A program made the position numbers and the translations under genes. A model generated the notes under the pieces. It was not told the origin of the DNA and did not search any database. It saw nothing but the letters and a program-made list of their open reading frames with translations. Below are positions 1 through 8,468 of a DNA stretch of 13,622 nt, one piece after another. Origin of the DNA: Pleurotus ostreatus/Saccharomyces cerevisiae fusant (lineage: Eukaryota > Opisthokonta); NCBI GenBank assembly GCA_024196135.1, contig JAMQCK010000948.1, positions 1 through 13,622 of the forward strand. Direction: 5' to 3'. The first letter of the stretch is position 1. The number at the start of each line of letters is the position of its first letter.

Positions 1-2270
1 ATGAAGGCGATGCTGAAGCTGAGCTGCATGGAGGAGCTACTGGTGCGGATACAGGCGCTGATGCTGAGGCGCTTGCAGGAGTGCTGGACGCCGAGCTCTC
101 AGAATCAGAGCCAGGCGCGAATGTGGCGCCCGAGGCAGACGCTGAAGCCGCGTTGACATTGCCCGACGAAGCAGCTGAAACCGAACCCGCGGAGGGGCCA
201 GACGCCGATTCGCTGCTTGCGGACTCTGCCGATACGCTACTTGCGGATGCCGATGCGCTGCTTGCGGATGCCGATGCGCTGCTTGCGAATGATGGCAATG
301 CGCCGCCGGAGGAAGATGCTGCACTGCTTGAGGCCGAAGTCGACGCGACCGCGGTAGCCGAAGTAGACGAGGAAGACGAGCTGCTACCCGTCTGCGTCGA
401 GTTCCCAATCGCCGAGTACGGCTCGTACCCCGGGAGCGCGTCGAGCGTGCCCACAACTATGGGACCCGTCAATATTGATGATTCTCTCAAAACAAGATCG
501 CAGGTTCTCTCAAAACTAGATCGCAGGTTCTCGCGGAAAGAAATCACAAACTCACCCTGCTCCTCCACCGCACTCGAGATATAGCACCGCTCGCCATCCG
601 CCTTCTTCTCGAACACCTCGCAGCAGTCGTACGCGCCGAAGTCGTCCTTCATGCACTGGCAGGTGTCGATCGCGGTCTGCAGGACGTCGGGCTCCCAGGC
701 GTAGATGTAGTCTGGGGGTGGGGGTTAGTGGGGTTCGGGTGCGGGAAGCGAAGCTGGGAGGAGACATGCGGGATGAGGAGCTGGGCGGAGACGAGCGGGA
801 AGAGAAGCTGCGAGGAGACGTGCGCGAGGAGGGATACGGGAGGAGGGGGAGGGTAAAGGTGAGGAGTGAGGAGTGAAGTACGAGGGTGGGAAGGAGGAGG
901 AGGAGGGAGAGGCAACGGGAGCAAGACTCACCAGCATGATACGAGTACCCCGTCGTGTCCCCGTTCGACAGCACGTATGGCTGCGAGGGGTTCATCGCCT
1001 GGTCCCGGATCTTGTCCCAGTCCATTGTGTACCAAGAGACCTGGGTGGCGTTCGGTCAGTGCCCGCAGTTCACGCAGAACACGAGCCATCGGAACAGTCA
1101 AGAGAGGTCACCGCACCTCCATAAACACCCTCGGCACCGTCACATTGAACTTCGGGTCATCGCACGTCCCCGTGTCCGCTCCGCCCGACGGGTAGGCCAT
1201 ATGTGATTTGTGGTCCTCGGAGTCGGCGTTCTGCCCGTCCCAGCAGCTGGGGAAGCTCTGTGGGAAGGGCCGTCAGCGTCGAGCGCAGCTTTACTTGAGG
1301 ATCGTAATAGAGGCGCCTCGAAAAACAAGTGCGGCCTCGAAGGGTGCATATCGTCCTCGCAAGTGTTCAACACCGTCCTCGCTTCAAAACCACACCACCA
1401 ATCACTATACAACCAACACTCACAATCTGCGCCCTAATCCCCGCCGGACAGCTCACGGGCGGCAGCCCATTATAATCCTCCATCGGCTGCCCGTCGAACT
1501 GGAGGCACTTGTACGAGATGGCGTGCTGGGACACGGAGTCGTTGTCGAAGGTGCGCAGGTTTTCGTCACCGGCGATCATGCGGAACTGGGTGGGGAGGAG
1601 GAGAATTAGTACCTGGAAGATGGAAGCTGGTAGACGTAGCGATACGCACATCATCAGGAAAGGCCTTGACGCCTGCGTCGTTGTCATAAAGGTAGTACAC
1701 AGTTGAAGCGGCGTCGAGGCTGGTGTAGCTGCCGTTGGACCATCTGCGGGGCCGTGAGCTTCCAAGCGCCACGTTGGCGAAGAAGAAGATACGTACTGGA
1801 AGTACAGGTGCTGCGGCAGTATGTCAGTCAACGTGCCAAAGGAGACGAACATGCTGGACTCACCGGAAACCAATAGTTCGACTTATCCTGCGCGATCGGC
1901 ATGGACGTACACTCGCTGTCGCGAAGGGCGGAAATGTTGGTGTCGAGCCCGAAGTTGCTGCCGCCCATGACTGCGTGCGTGTCAGCCACGGCGGCTGCAC
2001 AGAAAGGAGTGTTCGACTCACTTGTGTGGACATGATTGGAGACGTTTCCGGGGTACATGATCTATTGCATGGTCAGCTTTGAGTGCAGAGGACAAAAGAG
2101 TATAGACGTACCGGGTCAACTCGCTCTGTGGCGAGGTAGTTTTCTGGCGAGGCATGAGCAAAGACGTCGCCGCAGAAACGGTGTGGCCACTCACGAACGC
2201 CCATAAGGAAGAACCCCTTCGCCACTGGGGCGAGGGCGGAGAGCGCAAGCGCCGTCGTGAACATGGCCAT
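1..2270 (-). CDS. DUF1996-domain secreted protein with Ser/Ala-rich tail (3' end cut by window edge)
   Basis: Exons on the complement: 2195-2270, 2112-2143, 2022-2061, 1864-1970, 1797-1810, 1650-1743, 1424-1585, 1117-1257, 932-1040, 556-711 and 456 down to 1, where it leaves the window without a stop. All junctions are GT-AG and keep frame, giving at least 462 residues. Residues 1-19 form a signal peptide (hydrophobic ALALSALAPVA). The DUF1996 domain follows, about residues 25-310, with ATERVDP, the HxH of NHVHT (46-48), GGSNF, PSCWDG (C180) and DHKSH (190-194), all hallmarks of this fungal family. About 150 residues of Ser/Ala/Thr-rich, probably O-glycosylated, sequence follow; a GPI signal or further domain could lie outside the window. 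The biochemical role of DUF1996 is not established; secretion or cell-wall location is inferred. Exon 5 is only 14 nt. Family assignment is firm; individual splice sites are slightly less so. Confidence 0.88.
213..302. repeat. Short tandem repeat encoding part of the Ser/Ala tail
   Basis: Four head-to-tail units of 24, 21, 21 and 24 bp, each starting CTRCTTGCG on the plus strand (213-236, 237-257, 258-278, 279-302). On the coding minus strand they encode alternating Ser and Ala. Unit lengths are multiples of three, so copy-number change would alter tail length without frameshift. Confidence 0.85.
481..536. repeat. 23-bp tandem repeat inside DUF1996 intron 10
   Basis: Two near-identical 23-bp units (481-503 and 504-526) and a partial third lie in the 99-nt intron 457-555. 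Each full unit has the core TTCTCTCAAAACWAGATCGC. The AGATCGCAGG portion recurs in the 5' leader of the same gene at 2300-2313. Confidence 0.8.
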
Positions 2271-2300
2271 CTCGTCGGTACGTTAAGGAGTGAGCAGAAA

Positions 2301-2311
2301 GATCGCAGGAT
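2301..2311 (-). promoter_or_regulatory. Shared leader motif ATCCTGCGATC (DUF1996 gene)
   Basis: The 11-mer GATCGCAGGAT (plus strand) lies 31 bp upstream of the DUF1996 start, between its TATA box and its ATG, so probably in the 5' leader. Here it sits in a short inverted repeat, AGATC-GCAG-GATCT (2300-2313). The identical 11-mer lies just upstream of the DUF3632 start. Function unknown. Confidence 0.3.
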
Positions 2312-2464
2312 CTGTAGAGAAAGGTCTTGTCGTGTCGTGTCGTATCGGTAGTTTGTGAACCAGGCCGACCAGCGGACCGCGGACGAGAAAATGAGCGGGG
2401 AGGGCGGTGGGGGTCGAGGACGGAGGCAAGGGGGATAAGGGGAGCAGACTTCCCACTCTCCGTC

Positions 2465-2503
2465 CTTTATATGACAAGCGCCCTCTTTTGTATGACGAGC
2501 GCC
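2465..2503 (-). promoter_or_regulatory. Probable core promoter of the DUF1996 gene, with a 21-bp direct repeat
   Basis: On the minus strand TATAAAG (2465-2471) lies about 195 bp upstream of the ATG at 2270, which would give a leader of roughly 160-170 nt. The segment around it is duplicated with a 21-bp offset: GCGCTTGTCATATA (2468-2481) and GCGCTCGTCATACA (2489-2502). The upstream copy has a degenerate TATA, ATACAAAAG. Confidence 0.55.
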
Positions 2504-2527
2504 CGCATGGTCCTTTCATTCCAAAGC

Positions 2528-2536
2528 CCATTGTTC
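2528..2536 (-). promoter_or_regulatory. HMG-box-type site GAACAATGG upstream of the DUF1996 TATA box
   Basis: An exact GAACAATGG on the minus strand, 57 bp upstream of the TATA box. It matches the SOX-type consensus CCATTGTT and is one of 11 exact GAACAAWGG occurrences in the window. Binding is inferred from motif only. Confidence 0.4.
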
Positions 2537-2805
2537 CAATTCGGGCATGCCTTGAGGTTTGTTGATTGAGGGTCGCGTCGTTGTTCGACCGATAAGGCCG
2601 TGACGCGCTCTCGACGTCACCTATCGAGTCCGTCGCGCATGCAAGCTACAACTGTACTATGCTCAGGCGTCTACGCTCGCAGGATACATGTTGCAGAACT
2701 TGGAAAACATAGCCGATCCGGAAAGTCAACCGCGGAGGTAAGACGGAGACGGAGGAGGAAGGAAGCAAAATGGAGAACGTGGGAATGACAGCGGGAACAA
2801 TTGAA

Positions 2806-2817
2806 TGACACGTGTCA
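2806..2817. promoter_or_regulatory. Perfect 12-bp palindrome TGACACGTGTCA with E-box core
   Basis: TGACACGTGTCA is fully self-complementary and centred on CACGTG, the classic bHLH (Pho4/Cbf1/SREBP-like) site. It lies 536 bp upstream of the DUF1996 start and 480 bp beyond the stop of the membrane-protein gene, so it could serve the DUF1996 promoter. Binding is inferred. Confidence 0.35.
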
Positions 2818-3285
2818 CGCCACATTCCTTTCTTGGACGCCTTTTGTTCTCTAAAGTGGCAATGTCAACAAACATCGGTCCTGACACTCTCGCGCTGGTC
2901 GCTGGGCTGCATGCGGTTCTCCAGCTGTCCTCAGCCCACCATCACGGCCGAGCGAAATGAGCGATGGGATCAGGATAAGCGCCGTTGCGAACGACTGAAC
3001 GCAGAGTCCATTAGGCACTGACAAGTATATACAGAGGCCCAAAGCCGGCCGAGTATGTAGGTGATACAATGTGAGGCGATTCAACGCAGTGAGTCAAGAG
3101 TCCAAGTCCGTGCGGTGCTTCCCGGGCTAACTGAGGAAAAGCCTGTAGTCGGGCACCAAGAAGCACCGCATCAAGCAGAGAAAACAAATTGCAGGTAGCA
3201 GCAGAAGGCGAGCAGGCTTCAGCTAGACGGCAAGCAGGCGATAGGTAGCGAGACACGAGACGAGAGCAGACCATAAGACTGAGGC

Positions 3286-5245
3286 TTAGAACGCATCCCG
3301 CCCCCCAGGCCCCGGCCGACTCGTCACATCCCGCTCCCCATCCGCGAACGGATCCTTCGCGTCCCGCACGCCGTAGTCCCACTCCCCGTCCTTCGCATCC
3401 GCCGACCGCCGGCCCTCGCCGCTGTACTTCGGCGGCTCGAAGGGGTCGTCGTGCTCCGCCGCGCCGCCGAAGCCCTTGTCGGGGCCCATGAAGCCCGGCG
3501 GCGGGCCTGCGGGCGGCGCGTACATTGGCTGGCCGTAGGCAGGTTGTCCGTAGCCGTAGCCCAAGCCCGGGACGCTCGCATTGTACGGCGGCGCGTAGTG
3601 CGCGGCGCTAGGGGGTTCGTTAGTCGACGCATCCACAGAGTAGGGACTCATACGAGCGCGAGAGCAGAGTAGCACTCACTTCCCACTCCTAAACTCATTC
3701 GACGGCGCGCGCGACGCGTTCGCAGGGCTCGCGGGGTCGAGGAGCTGCCGGTAGAACGCGAAGGCGATCATCGAGAACAGCAGCGCGAGGAAGGTCGTGA
3801 TCAGCAGCTCGATGACCTCGCCCCAGGAGTCATGGTCCCAGTGCGCTTTGCACCCTATGAGTGCAAGTGATTAGTAATTCGAAAGTGAACAGGACGCGCA
3901 ACGAGGGACACTCACATCTCGCCGCCTCCGCCTCCGACACCTGCTCTTCATGAACAGGGCCCCAAAAGCCAAAGGGGTACGTGTACACGTCCTGCCCTTC
4001 GGTGAGCGAGGAGCACTCGTCGATGATGGCGTCCTGCGGGATGGAGCATGAGCTTCTAGTCATGCACTGATCACAATAGCGCTCCGACACAATGGCGCTC
4101 CGGCCTCGAAGCGCTCCGGCCTCGATAGCGCTCCGACCTCGAAAGCGCTCCAGCCTTGCCAGCGCTCCAAACTCGATAACATTTCAGCCCAAGACCACGA
4201 GAACCGGCGAAGGGGTCCAAAGAAGAATGCGAACACAAACCTTGAAGTGGAAGTGGACAATAAGCCTAACAATCCCGCCCGCAATCACAATAAGAGTCGT
4301 GAAGGCGGAGAGAAGTGCGTATATCCGAACGAGGGGGACGCGTTGCTGGGATACGGAGTCAGCAAGAGTGGAGACAGCCGGCGAAGCGAACGAAAAGGGG
4401 TGGGTACAGGGTCAAGGAAGACCGACGAGGGACGACATGGAGGGCGACGACGGTGTCAAGAGATCGACGACGGGCGACAGGGAAGGCGAGAATGACGACA
4501 GTAAATATAGTATGGCGCCGCCAATGATAGAACCGCCAATGAGGGGATCATACGTACCAAGAGCGCGCTAGCGAAGCCAAAGATCTGTGGGGCGGGGTGT
4601 CAGGGATGTGCTGCGCGGAGTACGGAGGGTGTAGAGTGGGATGTGGAGAGTGGAGAGGTTGTGAAGCGGGATGCGCACCTCGATGGCGAGAGCGAAGGCG
4701 GAGAGGGCGCCGATGGCGATGGAGAAGTTGACGAGGGGTTGCAGGTTGGTGTCTGACAGGCGTGCGATGAGTAAAGTGGACAAATAACAGCAATACAGCT
4801 ACGCACTATCCCGCTCAGACCCCACGCTCCTGAACGCGCCGACCTGGAGGAGCGTCGTCAACACCTCATTCTTCTCGAAGCTACGATCGCATGGACGTAC
4901 AGTCCTGAGGGGGGGATCAGTCAGGCTTAGTCGAGGGCTTGCAAGCATAGGAAACTCACAAGAACAGCGCATACAGCCCGGCCAGAAACGTCGCTGATCA
5001 CAGAACAATAAGCACCCATCCCCCGCGCCACAGCGCGCCCACGTACTGGTCAGAACAATCGGACGTAGGTTTCGCTGGTATACGCGGTTGACGAACGCGT
5101 ACGGAGGGGGTGCGCCTGGTTCCATCGTCAGCTCTCCATTCCTCCTCCCTTGAAGCGGCAGCGCAATGTTGTGACACCCTTGCTGCTGGGATCTTCCCAT
5201 GCAAGCAGGATACGCACCTTGTGGCGGGGGCGGTCGTGTGGACAT
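3286..5245 (-). CDS. Four-transmembrane-helix protein with PPxY and DPF tail motifs (unrecognised family)
   Basis: Ten exons on the complement: 5218-5245, 5047-5115, 4960-4993, 4807-4904, 4679-4752, 4558-4584, 4241-4345, 3916-4033, 3680-3854, 3286-3607; total 349 residues, TAA at 3286-3288. Hydrophobic helices lie at about residues 28-46, 82-110, 118-140 and 199-219. The loop between helices 3 and 4 has C152 and C186, which could pair. There is no N-terminal signal peptide. The N-terminal tail has PPPY (12-15). The long C-terminal tail is Gly/Tyr/Pro-rich (GYGYGQPAYGQP), has PPKY (301-304) and two DPF motifs, and is then charged. With four helices both tails would face the same side, probably the cytosol. 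It resembles in layout the tetraspan proteins of fungal membranes, but I recognise no named family. Intron 6 (4346-4557, 212 nt) is the least certain part and could hide a small exon. Confidence 0.75.
4069..4185. repeat. Minisatellite of about 17 bp within intron 7 of the membrane-protein gene
   Basis: Seven units of 16-17 bp: 4069-4085, 4086-4101, 4102-4117, 4118-4134, 4135-4151, 4152-4168 and a decayed 4169-4185. Six end in the core GCGCTCC; typical unit GGCCTCGATAGCGCTCC. The array makes up over half of the 207-nt intron 4034-4240. Confidence 0.88.
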
Positions 5246-5457
5246 TACGAGTCGTTAATTCGGGAGGTGATGTACAAGTAGATGGTGCGTCTGTCAACAG
5301 AGCGCGATAGGGTTATTAGGGAACAAGGATGTGTGGTGGTAAGAGACAAGGAATAATGATCATAGCCGCCGAGGCTGTACGTCCGGATACCTCGGTTACG
5401 TAAGCCAACCGGACAGCCGGGCCGCCAATTGTCTTGTTAATCGTGACACCGAGCGGT

Positions 5458-5472
5458 GACAATGCCATTGTC
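5458..5472. promoter_or_regulatory. Inverted HMG-type half sites GACAATG-C-CATTGTC
   Basis: A 7-bp inverted repeat around a single C. Each arm contains ACAATG, the core of SOX/HMG-box sites. It lies 213 bp upstream of the membrane-protein start. A head-to-head arrangement suggests dimeric binding, but this is inference. Confidence 0.35.
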
Positions 5473-5548
5473 GAGCTTTCGATGCTCAACATACGGCGAC
5501 GAAGTCTCAGAGCGACCCTAGCACCAGTGTATCATTCATAAAAGGAAG

Positions 5549-5555
5549 AAAAAAA
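5549..5555 (-). terminator. Pol III terminator of tRNA-Phe
   Basis: A run of seven T on the minus strand, 19 nt past the tRNA 3' end, the usual signal for RNA polymerase III termination. Confidence 0.75.
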
Positions 5556-5574
5556 GGGAATAGGATCGTACGCA

Positions 5575-5647
5575 TGGCATGACCGCGGATTGAACGCGGG
5601 ACCTTCAGAACTTCAGTCTGCTGCTCTCCCAACTGAGCTATCACGCC
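5575..5647 (-). tRNA. tRNA-Phe (anticodon GAA), intronless
   Basis: A 73-nt cloverleaf: acceptor GGCGTGA/TCATGCC with one G.U pair; D arm GCTC/GAGC with AGTTGGGA loop; anticodon arm with loop CTGAAGT (GAA = Phe); variable AGGTC; T arm CCGCG/CGCGG with loop TTCAATC; discriminator A. Internal promoter boxes are visible (A box TAGCTCAGTTGGG, B box GCGTTCAATCC). Position 27-43 is a G-A mismatch, so the anticodon stem has four standard pairs. CCA is not encoded, as expected for a nuclear eukaryotic gene. Confidence 0.96.
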
Positions 5648-5816
5648 TTGAAATGACTGCCTGTCCTGCGTGCGACACCGTCCTGTGTGCTTGTAATTAT
5701 GGGCGGTTCACCCTACCTTCATAGCCTAGGCTATGAGCAACTGGAAGTCAAGAAGATAAAGTACTACAAAGTCCTCAACTTCAGCTTTCCTTGACCGCGG
5801 TGCGGATCTACTTTGT

Positions 5817-6903
5817 CTACACACTCTCCTCCTCAACCTTCCGCATCGCCTCCGCCGCCTCCTTCGCCGCCCTCCGCACATTCTCCCGCTCCACTTCCTC
5901 CCCTGCAATCCGCCCAAACTCCTCCCGCCACAATCTCCACCGCGCCGCATCGTACCCATCCACCCCCTCCCACTTGTCCCCGCCCCGCCCAGGCGCCCCC
6001 GCGTTCGACGGCCAGTCCGCATTCCCCTTCGGCCCCATGATCTCCTTGCACTCGTACATCGCCCGCCCCGCGTGCACCGCCCACTGCGCTGCCGCTTCGA
6101 CCTTCAGCGCGCGCGGGACGCGTTTATACGAGGAGTGATCAGGCGCGTACTCGAGCGCGTCGCGCATCGTCCATAGCGCGAGGTTGGCGCACGGCCACAG
6201 CCCGGCGGCCCACACGCAGGCGAGGAAGCGGTGCAGGTGGAGGAAGCGCTGGCGCGCGGCGGTGAACGCAAGCGTCCGCTTATCGGCGTCGTCGGTCGCA
6301 TCGAACGCGAAGAGCGGCGCGTCCTCGGGTGTGGTACGGATGACCTTGCCATCGAGCTCGACTTTGGGCGCTGGGAGAGGGTGGGATGAGTCACCAGTAG
6401 TTATGCAAACAACAAGTATGCACACCTTCGAACGCATCCCTCGCGACCGCACCAAAGGTTGACAGCTCGCTCAAACTGGCTGGCGCACCCCAGACGCGCC
6501 AGTCACTCTCCGTCTTCTTCAGCTCAGCGTTCTCCGACTTCTTCAGCTCAGTGTTCTCCGTCTTCTTCAGCTCGGCGAGGATCTCAAGCAGCCGCGCATG
6601 ATACATGTCGTCCTTCTGCGCCATCTTCACGACCTCTGACCATAGCTCGTAGAGGAAGGACTCGAGGCCGGGTGTGTCGCTGTCGTGCGCATCGCCTTCG
6701 CTGGCAGGTGCATCCGTACTCTGCTGATCAGACATGTCAGAATCAAGCGAGCCTGGCGTGTTCGAGTTGCGTACCTCGGCCTTGGCTTCCTCCACCCGAT
6801 ACACGCAGAGCTCCTCGATCCTTGCGGCCGCTCCTGAGGTCGAGAGCGCAAGATCGCGAACGAGCTCCGCGGGGGAGGCGTCCTTCAAGCGTTTATCGGA
6901 CAT
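5817..6903 (-). CDS. DUF3632-type basidiomycete protein, function unknown
   Basis: Two exons on the complement, 6426-6903 and 5817-6370, joined across a 55-nt GT-AG intron; TAG at 5817-5819; 343 residues. The region around residues 190-250 (RFLHLHRFLACVWAAGLW, then ALWTMRDALE) followed by AAAQWAVHAGRAMYE and a C-terminal WRLWREEFGRIA fits the fungal DUF3632 pattern of a conserved helical core preceding an aromatic, basic C-terminal helix. There is no signal peptide or membrane segment, so it is probably cytosolic or nuclear. The segment 45-80 is Ser/Asp-rich and likely disordered. Residues 110-133 are three 8-residue repeats of the type AELKKTEN, strongly charged and probably helical. Family assignment is from memory of the pattern and is moderately sure; no function is known. 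Confidence 0.82.
6506..6577. repeat. Three 24-bp tandem repeats within the DUF3632 gene
   Basis: Units 6506-6529, 6530-6553 and 6554-6577, nearly identical, encode on the minus strand the octapeptide AELKKTEN with T/S and N/S variants. Length divisible by three keeps frame. Confidence 0.9.
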
Positions 6904-6952
6904 GGTAGGAGTGGGGATGGTGGATAAGGGTGGGTTTGGAGTATGGATGTAG

Positions 6953-6963
6953 GATCGCAGGAT
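6953..6963 (-). promoter_or_regulatory. Shared leader motif ATCCTGCGATC (DUF3632 gene)
   Basis: The same 11-mer as at 2301-2311, on the same strand relative to its gene, 50 bp upstream of the DUF3632 ATG. Its position near the start in both genes suggests a leader or core-promoter element. Function unknown. Confidence 0.3.
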
Positions 6964-7183
6964 GTGCCGAGTGCTGGTCGAGGACGATGGATGGCTTGCA
7001 GAGAGATTGAAGCGCTGGTCGAGTACAAAGGGCTTCCCAAGGGCGATAAAGGGAGGGCGGAACCGGATGGAGGAAGAAGTAAGGCCAGCCGACCGCCGAT
7101 ACTGGGCTGATAACCGCGCGCAGTGCGCACATGCGTGGCGGCATGACGCGTGCTGCAGCGCCTGTGCATGCGTCGCAGCAGCA

Positions 7184-7213
7184 TGACTTCAGCTGACTCC
7201 TAGTGACTCCTAG
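7184..7213. promoter_or_regulatory. Three TGACT sites at exact 10-bp spacing
   Basis: TGACTTCAGC, TGACTCCTAG and TGACTCCTAG follow each other directly (7184, 7194, 7204). TGACTC is the core of Gcn4/AP-1-type bZIP sites, and 10-bp spacing puts all three on the same helix face. They lie about 280 bp upstream of the DUF3632 start. Confidence 0.35.
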
Positions 7214-7734
7214 ATGTCGGACCATTGCATGCGTTCCAGAGAGTCCACGTAGGTGGACGTGGCGGGGTATTAGGCGACGTAGGCTCGTCATGGCGAGGGG
7301 AAAGACGAAGGAGGAACAGCCCGATCACTTGCCCCGGTCGTCGTTTACTTCCGCCCATCATCACCCCCACGTCCCCCGCATTGCTCTCTTTACACCGTCC
7401 TCCTGCGACGATTTACAGAGTGCACCTACCTCACTGGTCGATTTCACTGGGGCTTACACCTCGCAATCATATCCAAAAGTCATCCCATTATCCCGTATCG
7501 AGTCGTCAGTCAAAAAGCATGTAAAGCTCGTCAGCCAAGGAGCAGTAGGCTCCCCAGTCAAGAGCAAGAGCCGTCGCTAGCAACGGGAAAGCGAAGAGGT
7601 ATAAAGTAGCCGTAAAAAGTGTTCTTAGGAGACGTGAGGAGGCCGTAGGTAACTGGGGGTTGTGCGTCACGCCGAGGGGGACCTCTTCGGTCTTCGACTC
7701 GGGCACTGGGAGGCGGTCGCGAGATAGACAACGC

Positions 7735-8455
7735 TTATAGGGCGAGCGCAACGACGGCAACGCCAACGAGGCCCGCGAGGGCACCCGCGCCGGTCCTGAC
7801 GGCGCCGTTGTTGTCCGAGTCCGAATCATCATCGGAGGTGGACGAGTTGTTGGAGTCTGACGTCGACGTGCTCGAGGGCGACGCGCTGCCGCTCGTGGAG
7901 GAGGGAGCGGAGGAAGTGAGGGTGACGCCCTGCGGTGTTGGTCAGCATGCGCGGTCGGGGGAACCATGGACAGAGGACAGAGGACAGAGCACGACGACAG
8001 GAACAAAGGGAGCATCGCACGACAAAGGGGACCCAACACTCACAACCGACTTGCAGATCTCCTGCGCACCCGCGTTCGCCGTCTCGACCTCGTCGCTGCT
8101 GCAGGTCTTCTGCAGGCAGGAGGTGACGCTGTCGATGAAGGACTGGTTCTTGCAGAGACAGGTGTTGTCGGTGGACGAGCAATCGCCCATGTCGCCTGCG
8201 GCGGCGCAGGTGAAGTAGCAGTCTGGGGGTAGCGTCAGCAAGCCGTATTGGGTGCGTGAAGGGTGCGAGCACGAGGGTAGGTGATGTGGTATGGCTAGAG
8301 AGGGAGGGGGACGTATGGAAGTGATCGAGGGGCGGGAAGAAGAAGTATGTTGAACACGAACCAGGCAGGTTCTGACGGATCGTGATGTCCTTGACGTGGT
8401 TGCGAGCAGCGACGAGCAGAGGGAGCGCAAAGAGGAAGGTCGTAGCGAAGCGCAT
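7735..8455 (-). CDS. CFEM-domain GPI-anchored cell-surface protein
   Basis: Three coding exons on the complement: 8362-8455, 8044-8222, 7735-7929; 155 residues; TAA at 7735-7737. Residues 1-17 are a signal peptide. The CFEM domain (about 27-91) has its eight cysteines at 33, 37, 46, 53, 55, 67, 72 and 88, with the typical DxxCxC (D50, C53, C55); in characterised CFEM hemophores an aspartate in this region ligates heme iron. A Ser/Thr/Asp/Asn-rich spacer (92-132) leads to a GPI signal: small residues near N132-G133 followed by the hydrophobic tail LAGLVGVAVVALAL. The protein is therefore expected on the cell wall or membrane. CFEM proteins act in heme/iron uptake, adhesion or as effectors; which applies here cannot be told. 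A 5'-UTR intron and a TATA box lie upstream. It is transcribed divergently from the LPMO-like gene. Confidence 0.94.
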
Positions 8456-8468
8456 TATGGCTAGTTCT

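Larger units (their letters stand above)
2271..3285. other. Intergenic region between DUF1996 start and tetraspan stop
   Basis: About 1 kb holding the DUF1996 leader and promoter (2271 to about 2540) and the 3' flank of the membrane-protein gene. Open frames here are short, lack family features and look like chance. Apart from the TATA repeat, the GAACAATGG site and the palindrome at 2806-2817, no gene was recognised. Confidence 0.6.
5246..5574. other. Upstream region of the membrane-protein gene
   Basis: Holds the presumed promoter and leader of the minus-strand gene starting at 5245. No clear minus-strand TATA box was seen. Contains the 15-bp palindrome at 5458-5472 and the tRNA terminator at 5549-5555. 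No gene recognised. Confidence 0.55.
6904..7734. other. Intergenic region between DUF3632 start and CFEM stop
   Basis: Holds the DUF3632 upstream region and the 3' flank of the CFEM gene. A 125-codon plus-strand open frame at 7203-7580 has no domain, signal peptide or promoter and overlaps the bZIP-like sites, so I regard it as chance. No gene recognised. Confidence 0.55.

Noticed and set aside
81..584. Plus-strand 167-codon frame rich in Leu/Ala/Asp repeats
   Set aside because: It is antisense to the Ser/Ala tail exon and intron 10 of the DUF1996 gene; the repeat composition alone keeps it open.
4069..4185. Intron minisatellite as a CRISPR array
   Set aside because: Units are 16-17 bp with no unique spacers and lie in a eukaryotic intron; it is a plain tandem repeat.
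4346..4557. Extra exon inside the 212-nt intron 6 of the membrane-protein gene
   Set aside because: Reading through the donor meets a stop after about 35 codons, and no splice pair was found that adds a convincing in-frame exon; left as an uncertainty in that gene model.
7243..7258. Small hairpin GTCCAC-GTAG-GTGGAC
   Set aside because: A 6-bp stem is expected by chance in a GC-rich window, and no T-run or gene end is next to it.
7203..7580. Plus-strand 125-codon frame between the DUF3632 and CFEM genes
   Set aside because: No signal peptide, domain, TATA box or splice partner; composition looks random and it covers likely 3' UTR of the CFEM gene.
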